DNA from: CALKZN01 sp050633785
Lineage (GTDB): Bacteria; Pseudomonadota; Gammaproteobacteria; Arenicellales; Arenicellaceae
DNA: 64,000 nucleotides
Assembly (NCBI GenBank): GCA_050633785.1
Contig: JBOEHE010000006.1
Location: 8,033 to 72,032, forward strand
Direction: 5' to 3'
Below are positions 44,234-54,251 of the stretch, in pieces. Below the pieces are notes generated by a model. It saw only the letters and a list, made by a program, of their open reading frames with translations. It was not told the DNA's origin and searched no databases. Position numbers and translations under genes: made by a program. Position 1 is the first letter of the stretch; every line of letters starts with the position of its first letter.

Positions 44234-45025
44234 ATGCTGATAAAACAAATTCCATTGCGCAATTCCCTGCGTAACTATATGTACTTACTGGTGTGCGAAC
44301 AAACGCATGAGGCTCTGGCAATTGACCCTCTCGATCATGCTCAATGTCTGAGTGTAGCCGATGAACAGGGTTGGGAGATCACTAAGGTACTTAACACCCA
44401 TCATCATCATGACCATATAGGTGGAAATGGGCCGGTTATCGCTGCAACTGATGCTCGTTTATACGCTCATCATGCTGTTGGCGATAAAATACCTGGGGTT
44501 GATGTTGGTTTGCAGGCAAACGATGTTGTTTCCATTGGTGAGGCGTCTTTGCTGGTGATGGATACGCCTGGACATACCATGAGCGATATTTGTTTGTACT
44601 ATGCTGGTGATGATAATAATCTGCCTGCATTGTTCAGTGGCGATATATTGTTTAATGCTGGCGCTGGAAATTGTCATAATGGTGGTTCTGTTGAAATTCT
44701 CTACACTACTTTTGCAGAACAGTTGTCCATTCTTGCTGATAATGTTCGGGTTTTTCCTGGGCATGATTATATCGAAAACAATTTGCGTTTTGCCTTGGAT
44801 CGAGAGCCGGGTAATGCTATGGCAGAGCAACTGTTGCAGCAGTTTTCCGAAGGTCTGGACGCTGAAAGTTTTGTCACTGATATGGCCTTAGAAAGGCAGA
44901 TTAATGTTTTCTTGCGTCTGGAGAATCAGACTGTGATCTCCCGTTTACAGGAACAACAGCAGTTGGTGTCGACAGATCCGCAGGCTGTTTTTGCGGCTTT
45001 GCGTGCGTTACGTAATCACTGGTAG
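44234..45025 (+). CDS. gloB: Hydroxyacylglutathione hydrolase (glyoxalase II)
   Basis: Splits S-lactoylglutathione to D-lactate and glutathione, completing methylglyoxal detoxification. The metallo-beta-lactamase motif THHHHDHIGG is at about residues 55-64, followed by the His in TPGHTMS, bridging Asp in FSGDILFNAG and His in VFPGHDYIENNLRFAL. The C-terminal glutathione-binding domain is present; total 263 residues. It is divergent from uup and 17 nt before waaF. Confidence 0.95.
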   Translation: MLIKQIPLRNSLRNYMYLLVCEQTHEALAIDPLDHAQCLSVADEQGWEITKVLNTHHHHDHIGGNGPVIAATDARLYAHHAVGDKIPGVDVGLQANDVVSIGEASLLVMDTPGHTMSDICLYYAGDDNNLPALFSGDILFNAGAGNCHNGGSVEILYTTFAEQLSILADNVRVFPGHDYIENNLRFALDREPGNAMAEQLLQQFSEGLDAESFVTDMALERQINVFLRLENQTVISRLQEQQQLVSTDPQAVFAALRALRNHW

Positions 45026-45042
45026 GTGCTGGTAGATTTGTT

Positions 45043-46092
45043 GTGGCGGATAGTCTTGTGAATGAAGAGCAGAGCGAAGCAAAAATTATCATAGTTGCGC
45101 CCTCCTGGGTTGGAGATATGGTAATGGCTCAATGCTTGTTGCAGGAATTGAAACAACAGTGGCCAAACTGTCTCATTGATGTTCTGGCACCGCAATGGTG
45201 TGCTGCTCTAATTGATCACATGCCACAAGTTAACAGGTTGATTCCAGCGCCATTTTCTCATGGTAAATTGGGTTTGCTGGAGCGCCGGAGACTGGGGAAA
45301 AAACTGGCTCTGGAAAATTATAATCGAGCTTATGTATTACCCAATAGTCTCAAATCTGCTCTGGTGCCATGGTTTGCTGGAATTCCATTGAGAATTGGTT
45401 TTGTCGGTGAACAGCGTTATGGCCTGTTGAACCGACGTTATAAATTGAATAAAACAGTCTTGCCGACCATGGTGCAACGTTTTGTTGCTCTGGCTAGAGA
45501 TGATAATGAACCACCCGAATTTTCATCGATAACAGCGCCAAGACTGGTGGTTGGTGCCGAAACAATAAACCTGGCATTGCAGACACATCAGCTAAGTGCG
45601 GATTCACAGGTTCTCGCCCTGTGTCCAGGGGCTGAATTTGGCCCTGCCAAACAATGGCCAGCTCAGCACTATGCGGCTGTGGCCCGCTATTATCTTGATC
45701 AGGGTTGGCAGGTCTGGTTATTTGGTTCAACTAAGGATAATGAGGTTTGTGCTGAAATTAATGCACAAACTCAGGCGCAATGTTCTGACCTATCGGGTAA
45801 AACAAGCCTGTCTGAAGCGGTTGCTTTGCTGGCGACTGTGGATTTAGCAGTCAGCAACGATTCTGGCTTGATGCATATTGCTGCTGCATTGCATAAGCCA
45901 TTGGTAGCGGTCTATGGTTCAACTGATCCGGGTTTTACCCCACCTCTGAATAAACAAGCTAAAATTGTTCGTTCAGGTTTGGAATGCAGCCCGTGTTTTG
46001 AGCGGATTTGTCCATTGAAGCATCTGGATTGCCTGATTAAACTCAAACCAAATAAGGTGTTGAAAGCCTGTCATCAGCTGGTAACGGTATAG
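45043..46092 (+). CDS. waaF: ADP-heptose:LPS heptosyltransferase II
   Basis: Adds heptose II to the LPS inner core on the cytoplasmic face of the inner membrane. A GT9 enzyme of 349 residues. N-terminal APSWVGDMVMAQCLLQEL, donor-site CPGAEFGPAKQWPAQHYA, and NDSGLMHIAAALHKPLVAVYG near the C-terminus are characteristic of WaaF. It overlaps the next heptosyltransferase region by a base or so, making a waaF-waaC pair. The first ten residues are less certain than the body. Confidence 0.93.
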   Translation: MADSLVNEEQSEAKIIIVAPSWVGDMVMAQCLLQELKQQWPNCLIDVLAPQWCAALIDHMPQVNRLIPAPFSHGKLGLLERRRLGKKLALENYNRAYVLPNSLKSALVPWFAGIPLRIGFVGEQRYGLLNRRYKLNKTVLPTMVQRFVALARDDNEPPEFSSITAPRLVVGAETINLALQTHQLSADSQVLALCPGAEFGPAKQWPAQHYAAVARYYLDQGWQVWLFGSTKDNEVCAEINAQTQAQCSDLSGKTSLSEAVALLATVDLAVSNDSGLMHIAAALHKPLVAVYGSTDPGFTPPLNKQAKIVRSGLECSPCFERICPLKHLDCLIKLKPNKVLKACHQLVTV

Positions 46093-46106
46093 TGAAAGAT
46101 CAGTCG

Positions 46107-47117
46107 ATGAAAGTACTTTTGGTAAAATTGACCTCGATGGGTGATGTAATTCATGCCTTACCAGCCATCAGTGATGCAATTAAGGTAAACCCATCTTTGC
46201 GTTTTGACTGGATGGTGGAAGACGCGTTTGTGGAAATCCCTCGATGGCATAGCGCTGTTGAGCAGGTGATACCTGTGGCAACACGCCGTTGGCGCAAGCA
46301 ATTGTGGGATTCCCGTCAAGAAATTAAGCGGGCTTATCGGCAAATCAACAGTCAGAAGTATGATGTTGTTATCGATGCCCAGGGGTTATTGAAAAGCGCT
46401 GTTTTTAGCCGTTTGGCAAAAGGCCCGGTGCATGGTTTTGATCGTCGTTCCAGTCGTGAACCGATTTCTGGTTTTTGCTACCATAAAAAACATTCTGTCA
46501 GTCCCCAACAGCATGCTATTTTGCGAGTGCGTACTTTGTTTGCGGAGTCTCTTGGTTACCCAGTGCCAACCAGTGAACCTGATTATCAGGTTTGTGCTCA
46601 ACAATTAAAAGATGTGTTAGATGTGAGGCGGTTTGCCGCACCAAAAAAACCGTATCTGGTTTTTTTGCATGGTACTACCTGGCTCTCTAAGCATTGGCCA
46701 GAACAAAGTTGGCAAGAATTGTCAATTGCGGTGGAGCAGGGTGACTTTTCAGTCTACTTACCCTGGGGAAATGCAGTTGAGCGTGATAGAGCAGAGCGCA
46801 TTGCTGAAGGTAAATCTCATGTCCATGTCTTGCCTAAAATGGGCTTGACTGAGTTAGCCTTGCTTTTGGATGAGGCGACAGGTGTTGTAGCAGTTGATAC
46901 CGGTCTAGGGCATTTGTCGGCTGCATTAGGTCGGCCAACCGTATCTATTTATGGCCCAACAAATACCCAATTAATTGGTACAGTAGGGGAAAATCAACGC
47001 CATTTGATAGCACAACCGGCTACATCGAATGTTCGCGTTAGCAAGCATGATAGCTTTGATTATGCTACAGTCAGCGCGGATGTGGTCTGGCAGGCATTGA
47101 GTCAGCTTTTGGACTAG
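46107..47117 (+). CDS. waaC: LPS heptosyltransferase I
   Basis: Adds the first heptose to Kdo2-lipid A. A 336-residue GT9 enzyme beginning MKVLLVKLTSMGDVIHALPA, which matches WaaC from its first residue, so I prefer ATG 46107 over a GTG at 46092 that overlaps the waaF stop. Later motifs are LHGTTWLSKHWPEQSW and VDTGLGHLSAALGRPTVSIYG. Follows waaF and precedes galE. Confidence 0.93.
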   Translation: MKVLLVKLTSMGDVIHALPAISDAIKVNPSLRFDWMVEDAFVEIPRWHSAVEQVIPVATRRWRKQLWDSRQEIKRAYRQINSQKYDVVIDAQGLLKSAVFSRLAKGPVHGFDRRSSREPISGFCYHKKHSVSPQQHAILRVRTLFAESLGYPVPTSEPDYQVCAQQLKDVLDVRRFAAPKKPYLVFLHGTTWLSKHWPEQSWQELSIAVEQGDFSVYLPWGNAVERDRAERIAEGKSHVHVLPKMGLTELALLLDEATGVVAVDTGLGHLSAALGRPTVSIYGPTNTQLIGTVGENQRHLIAQPATSNVRVSKHDSFDYATVSADVVWQALSQLLD

Positions 47118-47167
47118 ACTTGTTATGAGTCTGGTAATGGAAATAAACTCAAATAATGGCGTAAAGT

Positions 47168-48154
47168 ATGAATAAAACAGTGTTGGTGACAGGGGGAGCT
47201 GGGTATATTGGGTCGCATACTGTGCGGCATCTGCTGGCAGCTGGATTTCAGGTTGTCGTTCTGGATACCCTGTACTCAGGACACCGTTGGGCAGTGCATG
47301 AAGATGCTGAATTGATTGTCGGTGATGCAGGCTCTGATGTCGATCTGGAGGCGGTTTTTGGGCAATATACCTTTGATGCTATTGTGCATTTTGCTGGGCA
47401 TATTGTTGTTCCTGAATCGGTTGTAGATCCCTTGAAATACTACCAGAATAATTGCCTGGTAACGCAGAATCTGGTCTCTTATGCCATCAAGTATGCTGTT
47501 AAACAGTTTGTGTTTTCTTCCAGTGCCGCGGTTTATGGGGCTCCTGAATCGATACCCGTGCTAGAAACAACGCCAACCCAACCTATCAATCCATATGGTA
47601 GAACCAAGCTTATCTCTGAGTGGACATTGCAGGATGTCGGCGCTGCCAACTCAGAATTTAACTATATAGCTCTACGCTATTTTAATGTAGCTGGAGCCGC
47701 TGTTGATGGATCTCTGGGGCAGGCTACCCCTGAAGCGACGCACTTAATCAAAGTGGCTTGTGAAGTTGCAACGGGTAAACGAGATAAAATTGCGATCTAT
47801 GGCACAGACTATCCCACAACTGATGGAACTTGCATCAGAGATTATATTCATGTCGATGACTTAGCCATGGCGCATGTCTCGGCCTTGCGTTATTTGGCGT
47901 CCAATGAGTCCAGTGCGGTTTTTAATTGTGGTTATGGTGCGGGCTTCAGTGTTCGTGAGGTTCTCGATTGTGTGAGTGATGTGGTAGGAAAGAAACTCAA
48001 TATCGTTGAACAGGGCCGCCGCGATGGAGATCCTGCCGCTTTGGTTGCGGATAATCGTAAAATATTGTCAGAATTGGATTGGCAGCCACGCTATAACGAC
48101 TTAAAAATAATTTGCCAGACCGCTTTTGATTGGGAAAAGAGTTATAATAGCTGA
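47168..48154 (+). CDS. galE: UDP-glucose 4-epimerase
   Basis: Interconverts UDP-glucose and UDP-galactose for LPS or exopolysaccharide. A short-chain dehydrogenase of 328 residues with NAD motif TGGAGYIGSH at residues 8-17, catalytic Ser in FSSSAAVYG, YxxxK as PYGRTK, and the C-terminal substrate loop with CIRDYIHVDDLA and EQGRRDGDPAALVAD. It lies among LPS-core genes, so a core-sugar supply role is likely. Confidence 0.95.
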   Translation: MNKTVLVTGGAGYIGSHTVRHLLAAGFQVVVLDTLYSGHRWAVHEDAELIVGDAGSDVDLEAVFGQYTFDAIVHFAGHIVVPESVVDPLKYYQNNCLVTQNLVSYAIKYAVKQFVFSSSAAVYGAPESIPVLETTPTQPINPYGRTKLISEWTLQDVGAANSEFNYIALRYFNVAGAAVDGSLGQATPEATHLIKVACEVATGKRDKIAIYGTDYPTTDGTCIRDYIHVDDLAMAHVSALRYLASNESSAVFNCGYGAGFSVREVLDCVSDVVGKKLNIVEQGRRDGDPAALVADNRKILSELDWQPRYNDLKIICQTAFDWEKSYNS

Positions 48155-48196
48155 TTACCAGATTCTGTTTTAGTTTGAGTTCAAACCTTATTTATT

Positions 48197-50209
48197 ATGC
48201 ACTTCGCTTTTTGCCTTTATAAACACTCACCTTATGGTGGCCTGTCCCTGGACATGTTGCGTATAGCCCAGGAATGCTTGAAGCGTGGTCATCAAGTCAC
48301 TATTTATGTGGGTCATTGGGAAGGAAGCTATCCGCAAAATGTGGAGGTGGTTGAAGTTGAACATTTTGGTTTAACCAACCATACACGTAGTGCGGCATTT
48401 CACCGTAAATTGTATAAAAAGCTTAAGGGTCATAAATATGACGCACTGATCGGTTTCAACCGCATTCCCGGTATGGATATGTACTTTTGTGGTGATTTTT
48501 GTTTTGTTGGCAGAGCGCACCAGAAAAACTCCATCTATTACCGCATGACTCCACGGTATCTGTTTTTCCGCAGCTTTGAAGATCGTGTTTTCTCAACCAA
48601 GAGTAAGACTCGAGTTCTATCATTGTCTGATCGAGAAAAGTCTATTTATCAGCAGTATTATTTGACACAGGATGATCGTTTTTACGATTTGCCACCAGCA
48701 CTGGATAAACGTCGGCGCTATATTCAGGAGAGTCTGCCAGATCGAGCTTTGATCCGGAAAAACCTGGGTATAGATGAAGATCGGTTTTTAGTGTTTTTCG
48801 TCGGTTCCGGTTTTAAGACCAAGGGTCTGGATCGTGCGATTAAAGCGATTGCTTCCCTGCCAGACGATATTCGACATCGTACCACCATGTTTGTTGTTGG
48901 TCAGGACCGTATTGAGCGTTTTCGCTTGCAGGCAAAACGCCTTGGTGTGGCTGAGCAGGTTGAGTTTTTAGGTGGACGTGATGATATTCCTGAATTGATG
49001 AAAGCGGGAGACCTTCTGTTGCACCCGGCGTATATGGAGACAGCAGGCAAGGTGTTGCTTGAAGCGATTACGGCTGGTTTACCAGTTCTGGCGACAACTG
49101 TCTGTGGTTATGCACCGCATATAGGTCGTTCTGGGGCTGGCCAAGTCTTGCGATCACCTTTCAAGCAAGGTGAATTGAACGATAAACTAGCCGAAATGCT
49201 GGTGTCGCCTGAACGTGATCAGTGGATTCAAAATGGTTTGGACTACGGAGAAAATGATGACCTGTATGTGATGCCGGAATATACTGCTCGCTTGTTGGAG
49301 CAGGTAGTTAATGAGGGTAATACAGTTGAGGCGGTAGGTGCTGCTGAAGAACAATTATACTTGCGTAAGGATTTTGCTGATTCCCTGCAAGGGAAAATTG
49401 CGTTTGATGATTTGATGAGCATCCAAGGCGAAGTCTACCGGGAAGCTCCAGGCCGAAAAACCTTGCGTTTTGCACGAGGTGAAAAAGAGTATTTTCTAAA
49501 AACACACACTGGTGTTGGTTGGAATGAAATTATTAAGAATCTGACCTATTTACGAGCTCCGGTGGTCGGGGCCCGAAACGAATGGCATGGCGTGCATCGT
49601 TTGACTGACCTTGAGGTGGATACCATGACCGTCGTTGGCTATGGTATTCGAGGTAAAAACCCCGCTAGACGAAAATCCTTTATTATCACTGAGGCTTTAC
49701 CAACTTCAACCAGTCTGGAAGATTTTACTCAGAGTTGGAAAGAGACGCCGCCTACAGCAACAAAAGAAATTCTGTTTAAGCGTAAAATTATCAATAAAGT
49801 GGCAGAGATAACGCGTACCATGCATGAAAATGGTGCCAATCATAGAGACTGTTATTTGTGTCATTTTTTGCTGGATATGCCGGAAAATGCTCAATACGAT
49901 TATGAACAGGCCCGCTTGTTTCTGATTGATTTGCATCGCATGCAATTGCGGCGTAAGACCCCCTTGCGCTGGATGATCAAAGATGTGGCTGGTTTGTATT
50001 ATTCCAGTATGGACATCGGCTTAACTCAGCGTGACTTATTTCGTTTTATGATTGCATACCGCGGAAAACCTTTGCGTTCTATTCTTCAGGAAACTAATTT
50101 CTGGGCCAGAGTTGTTCGGCGAGGTAAAAATCTCTATCGCTCTGAGAAAGGTAAGCAGAAAAAACTGTTGGCAAAAAATAAACGCGTTGATTCCAACATT
50201 GTTGGGTAA
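48197..50209 (+). CDS. Fusion protein: WaaG-type glucosyltransferase + WaaP-type LPS heptose kinase
   Basis: A 670-residue two-domain protein. Residues 1 to about 375 are a GT4 transferase like WaaG (HSPYGGLSLDMLRIAQECLKRGH; FFVGSGFKTKGLDRAI; HPAYMETAGKVLLEAITAGLPV with the EX7E motif). Residues from about 395 to 650 are a WaaP/RfaP-type kinase: FARGEKEYFLKTHTGVGW and the catalytic loop NHRDCYLCHFLL (His549-Arg-Asp551), then FLIDLHRMQLRR. In E. coli and Pseudomonas these are separate adjacent genes. The frame runs cleanly through the linker, so no frameshift is needed to explain it. A second kinase gene follows. Confidence 0.88.
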   Translation: MHFAFCLYKHSPYGGLSLDMLRIAQECLKRGHQVTIYVGHWEGSYPQNVEVVEVEHFGLTNHTRSAAFHRKLYKKLKGHKYDALIGFNRIPGMDMYFCGDFCFVGRAHQKNSIYYRMTPRYLFFRSFEDRVFSTKSKTRVLSLSDREKSIYQQYYLTQDDRFYDLPPALDKRRRYIQESLPDRALIRKNLGIDEDRFLVFFVGSGFKTKGLDRAIKAIASLPDDIRHRTTMFVVGQDRIERFRLQAKRLGVAEQVEFLGGRDDIPELMKAGDLLLHPAYMETAGKVLLEAITAGLPVLATTVCGYAPHIGRSGAGQVLRSPFKQGELNDKLAEMLVSPERDQWIQNGLDYGENDDLYVMPEYTARLLEQVVNEGNTVEAVGAAEEQLYLRKDFADSLQGKIAFDDLMSIQGEVYREAPGRKTLRFARGEKEYFLKTHTGVGWNEIIKNLTYLRAPVVGARNEWHGVHRLTDLEVDTMTVVGYGIRGKNPARRKSFIITEALPTSTSLEDFTQSWKETPPTATKEILFKRKIINKVAEITRTMHENGANHRDCYLCHFLLDMPENAQYDYEQARLFLIDLHRMQLRRKTPLRWMIKDVAGLYYSSMDIGLTQRDLFRFMIAYRGKPLRSILQETNFWARVVRRGKNLYRSEKGKQKKLLAKNKRVDSNIVG

Positions 50210-50251
50210 GTAAATATTCGGTCAATTAATGATTGATGGGGTGTGATACAA

Positions 50252-50893
50252 ATGACTGCCATAAAAGCTGTTTTTTCGGATCAAATTCCTGATCAATTTA
50301 AGGCTCAGCTGCTGGCTGATGTTGATGGTTTAATGCAAGCGGGTACTGTTCTTAAGGATGATGGTGCTACCACAGTGGTTAAGATAGCTGTGGCTGAGAA
50401 TAGTTATATTATTAAACGTTATAATGCTCGCAGTCTTGGGCATGCAGTCAAACGGAGTTTGCGACAATCACGTGCTGAACGTTGTTGGCAGATGTCAACG
50501 GAATTTCAGCGCGTGGGTCTGACGGTCGCTGAACCTATTGCTATGCTGGAACGGCGCTTCGGGCCATTTTGCGGTAATGCGTATTTTGTCAGTGCGTGTG
50601 TTGATGGTGTGGAGCTGTTGGAGTGGTTGCCACAACAACAAGAACCTGTGCAGCAGCAGGTCGCTGCTGAGATTCGCCAACTGTTTTCAACTTTTCTTCA
50701 ACACCGCTTGTCGCATGGGGATATGAAGGCGACTAATTTGCTTTGGTCAGATCAAAAAATTGTGCTTATTGATCTTGATGCTGCATGTGTACATCGTTTT
50801 TCTGTGTTGGCACGTCGTGGTTATTTGCGTGATGTGCGCCGCTTTATTCGTAATGGCGAATGTTTTGCAGAAATATTAAAATCACCTTTGTAG
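50252..50893 (+). CDS. LPS kinase-family protein (Kdo/WaaP-InaA type)
   Basis: A 213-residue small kinase-like protein. VKIAVAENSYIIKRYNARS supplies the nucleotide-binding Lys region, and LSHGDMKATNLLW (His155-Gly-Asp157) the catalytic loop, then IVLIDLDAACVHRF as the metal-binding Asp motif. It is short for a kinase but keeps all core motifs. ATG 50252 is preceded by GGGGTG; a GTG at 50243 is possible. It follows the WaaG-WaaP fusion and probably phosphorylates another core sugar; the target residue is unknown. It converges on the next gene. Confidence 0.84.
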   Translation: MTAIKAVFSDQIPDQFKAQLLADVDGLMQAGTVLKDDGATTVVKIAVAENSYIIKRYNARSLGHAVKRSLRQSRAERCWQMSTEFQRVGLTVAEPIAMLERRFGPFCGNAYFVSACVDGVELLEWLPQQQEPVQQQVAAEIRQLFSTFLQHRLSHGDMKATNLLWSDQKIVLIDLDAACVHRFSVLARRGYLRDVRRFIRNGECFAEILKSPL

Positions 50894-50899
50894 CAGTCA

Positions 50900-52474
50900 T
50901 TAATTGATAACGACTGGGTTGGGGAAATCCTTGTGGTAATCGACCGGCGGCCTTTTCTTAGTGTGCTTGCGTAAGTCATAGACCAGCAAGTGATTTTTCT
51001 CACCGTTTTTTATGCGATGCACTGGTTCTGACCCCAGTTTTGTTTTTATGTATTTTTCAGCATCCAGGTTGTTTTTGCTGATATCAAAAATGACATAGTG
51101 AAAATCAAAGATGCTGCCGGTTTGCATGAAATAGTCAGCTTCCTGCCAGCTATATTCCAGATTGAAATGTGCTGGTTTGCGTTTTGCATAGTGTAATAAC
51201 AAGGCGTTATTACTATAGACGCGTTGATCGGCAGCAATGTTTTCGTTGATCCACTGACCGGAGTCAATAACGCTCAACTTATCAGTCTTCAAGTCAAATA
51301 GCTTATGTACGCCAATGGCGAGAATGAAAGCGGCAAATAGTGGGAACAACCAACGCGGAGAACTGGGGTCTTTGTGACGCCAGCGTAAATAAAATATCTC
51401 AATGCCAAACGGGGATGCCAATAGAATGGTCAGCACCAAGGCCAGAGTGTGCCGGCTGACAAGGTACATATTAATAGCAGCGAAAATAGCGATCAAACCA
51501 ATTTGTATTAAACATAAGGCATAAGCTGCTTTTCTCAGATCTGGCTCATCCAGAACGAAATCACGTTTTATAGCATACCAGGCAAAAAATGCGTGGATAA
51601 AAGTCAGGCGTCTCAGAGGTTCATAGGCAGTCATTAACAGGACCGCAATGATAAGAATCAGGGGGGCAAAGTCTGCGGATAAAGGTGTTAAGACTTTGGT
51701 GCCGATGATGTTGATCTTGAACCAGAGATTCTCTGCCGCATGATTGACAGAGTTGGCGAAGAAAGTAAGGTATGAACCGCCATGTTGAATATCAACCGCG
51801 GATTCTCCAAAGAGCCAGACAGTCAGACCAGCGAACAGGCATACGGAGGCGCCTACTATCAGCAGAAACCATACAGCTCGCCATAATTTTGTCTGGCTGC
51901 GCAGATAAAACAAATAGCAGGGCATGATAATAAGTGTGGCAATGGCTTCAAGTCGAAACAATATCGCTCCAAGCATCACCAGGCTTGCCATGACCAGCGG
52001 CAATAATTTCTGTTGGATAATGGTTTTGATATAAAAATAAATTGCCCAGAGATAACAGGCCAGAAAGCCTATGTCACGGATAATAAAAGGGCGATACTTA
52101 TTGATGCTGGGAAATAATAGAATCACCAGAGCAGCAATGATCATCGTGCGTCGGCTGCCGCCAAGTGCATGCACGCAAGATAAAAAAGCGGTTACGCAAA
52201 AAATAGTCAGAATCGCATTCAAAGTATGCGCAGCAGCAACCGTGCTGCTACCTGTCAGTATTTGCAGCCCGCTGATCAGGGCCGGATAAAAAGGCCAGCG
52301 ATAAATAACCATTGCATTAGCGGCACTGCCTTGGCTGAACTCTTCAGCTGCTGATAAGTACAAAATAGCATCCATATTGACAACAGGGTCAACATGAACT
52401 GCCCAAGCGGATAATAGATAGCTGGCAATAGCTGTCAGAATAATAATTAATCGATTTTTTCTAATAAAATCCAC
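50900..52474 (-). CDS. Polytopic GT39/ArnT-like membrane glycosyltransferase
   Basis: A 524-residue inner-membrane protein with about 11-12 hydrophobic helices in its first 400 residues and a soluble C-terminal periplasmic domain. The first loop, VHVDPVVNMDAILYLSAAEEF, and then YRWPFYPALISG resemble the acidic active-site loop of PMT/ArnT-type lipid-linked sugar transferases. The start is a GTG at 52474. Location beside LPS-core genes suggests surface glycan modification; donor and acceptor are unknown. It could also be a glycan-unrelated membrane protein of the same clan. Confidence 0.68.
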   Translation of the reverse strand: MDFIRKNRLIIILTAIASYLLSAWAVHVDPVVNMDAILYLSAAEEFSQGSAANAMVIYRWPFYPALISGLQILTGSSTVAAAHTLNAILTIFCVTAFLSCVHALGGSRRTMIIAALVILLFPSINKYRPFIIRDIGFLACYLWAIYFYIKTIIQQKLLPLVMASLVMLGAILFRLEAIATLIIMPCYLFYLRSQTKLWRAVWFLLIVGASVCLFAGLTVWLFGESAVDIQHGGSYLTFFANSVNHAAENLWFKINIIGTKVLTPLSADFAPLILIIAVLLMTAYEPLRRLTFIHAFFAWYAIKRDFVLDEPDLRKAAYALCLIQIGLIAIFAAINMYLVSRHTLALVLTILLASPFGIEIFYLRWRHKDPSSPRWLFPLFAAFILAIGVHKLFDLKTDKLSVIDSGQWINENIAADQRVYSNNALLLHYAKRKPAHFNLEYSWQEADYFMQTGSIFDFHYVIFDISKNNLDAEKYIKTKLGSEPVHRIKNGEKNHLLVYDLRKHTKKRPPVDYHKDFPNPVVIN

Positions 52475-52741
52475 AACGGCGTATTTAATTTAACGTGGTT
52501 GGGGTATTATTTCACGCAAACTGGTTGGGTGGAACCGTTGATCATGCTTTCGACCTTAATATCTCGACAGATATAAGTGCTGGATCAAGAGGATAGTTAG
52601 TTCCCATGCGGTTTAACGTACAATAAATTTTTATGAAAAAATATGCCTTGTTGTTTGTAGTGAGGTGTTTAATTTGAGAATGACTGGTGTCAGCTGGCCC
52701 TGGAGCCTAATTGGACATCGATAGACCTTAAAAATATTTCA

Positions 52742-54232
52742 ATGAATACGACAGCAAGAATCTTTGATAAAGACAGTTCAGTCTGGTCTGATGACCTCGA
52801 TGTTCGTAAGAGTATTGATAATCGCCTTGGTTGGTTGGATGCGATTGAGTTCAGTCGTGATAATCAAGCTGGAATTGATCAATTTGTTGCACAAGTGCAA
52901 CAACAGGGTTTTCAACAAGTTATTTTGATAGGTATGGGCGGATCTTGCCTGGCCCCTGAGGTGTTTTCTCATTTATTTGCTGAAGAAGCTGCTGGGTTGG
53001 AGTTGTTGATTCTGGATAGCACTTGTGTTGAGCAAATTCTTGCGGTGCGCAACAGCGTTGATTTGAAAACAAGCCTGTTTGTCATTTCCAGCAAGTCTGG
53101 CGGCACAATAGAAACTCGATATTTATTCCGTTATTTCTACCAACAGCTTATTGAGTTGCAAGGTGATGCAGCGGGGCAACAGTTCGTTGCTATCACGGAT
53201 GGTGGGTCTGAGTTGGAGCAATTAGCACTAAACCATAACTTCATGCACTGCTTTGTCAATCCGTCTGATATTGGTGGGCGTTTTTCGGCTTTAAGCTATT
53301 TTGGTTTGGTTCCTGCAGCTTTGATGGGTGTTTCTTTGGAGCGTCTGTTGGATCGTGCACAACAGGCATCAGATGCTTGTCTTGCTGGTCAAGGCGCTGG
53401 AGTGCAATTGGGTGAATGGTTGGTTGCTCAGTACCAGAGTGAGCAGGTTGATAAGCTAATCATTCAGGTCCCTGCATTGTTGGAGCCTTTGGTCTGGTGG
53501 ATAGAGCAGTTGGTGGCTGAATCTTTAGGCAAACAAGGACAGGGAGTCATGCCTGTATTGAATTCTGATAATGTGGATAAGCCATTCGCAATGGCGAAAA
53601 CACTGCATATGAATATCGGAGAGTCCAAACAGGATTTCTCCGATAAAGCTCATGCTTACTGGAATTTGCAAGATAAATACGATGTGGCATCACAATTCTT
53701 TCATTGGGAATTTGCGACCGCTTTGGCAGGTGCTTATATCAACATCAATCCGTTTGATGAACCCAATGTGACAGAAGCTAAACAGCAAACTAAAAAGCTG
53801 CTGGAGCAAAGTATCACCAAGGAGCTGGTTTTGCCTGAAGAGCAGCCTTTGGCGTCTTTGTGGTCAAAAGCAGAAGCTGACTCTTATGTGGCTGTTTTAG
53901 CCTATTGGCCTATTACCGATGGAAATGACCAGGTTTTACGTGATTTCAGGCTACGTATCGAAGCATTAACTGGTTTGCCGGTAAGCGTGAATTATGGACC
54001 TCGCTATTTGCACTCTACAGGGCAGTTGCATAAAGGAGGTAAGCGCCAGGGACTGTTTATCGTGTTGACGCAAGCTGATCAGCAGGAATTACCCATTCCT
54101 GGGCAAGCTTATACGTTTAACACCTTATGCCGTGCCCAGGCCTTGGGAGATTTTCAGATATTATGCGACAAGGGCTTGCCCGCAGTGTTTTACTGTCTTG
54201 AAAGCTCTGGTGATGACTTGCCGGAATTGTAA
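52742..54232 (+). CDS. pgi: Glucose-6-phosphate isomerase, tal-pgi-domain type
   Basis: Interconverts glucose-6-phosphate and fructose-6-phosphate. The 496 residues include GMGGSCLAPEVF, SSKSGGTIET (phosphate site), SDIGGRFSALSYFGLVPAAL and RYLHSTGQLHKGG with the catalytic His. It is shorter than the usual 549 residues and looks like the PGI half of transaldolase-PGI fusion proteins, but there is no transaldolase sequence upstream: an in-frame stop lies at 52670-52672. No clear Shine-Dalgarno precedes the ATG. Confidence 0.88.
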   Translation: MNTTARIFDKDSSVWSDDLDVRKSIDNRLGWLDAIEFSRDNQAGIDQFVAQVQQQGFQQVILIGMGGSCLAPEVFSHLFAEEAAGLELLILDSTCVEQILAVRNSVDLKTSLFVISSKSGGTIETRYLFRYFYQQLIELQGDAAGQQFVAITDGGSELEQLALNHNFMHCFVNPSDIGGRFSALSYFGLVPAALMGVSLERLLDRAQQASDACLAGQGAGVQLGEWLVAQYQSEQVDKLIIQVPALLEPLVWWIEQLVAESLGKQGQGVMPVLNSDNVDKPFAMAKTLHMNIGESKQDFSDKAHAYWNLQDKYDVASQFFHWEFATALAGAYININPFDEPNVTEAKQQTKKLLEQSITKELVLPEEQPLASLWSKAEADSYVAVLAYWPITDGNDQVLRDFRLRIEALTGLPVSVNYGPRYLHSTGQLHKGGKRQGLFIVLTQADQQELPIPGQAYTFNTLCRAQALGDFQILCDKGLPAVFYCLESSGDDLPEL

Positions 54233-54251
54233 AATTAGTGCTGGCAGGGTT

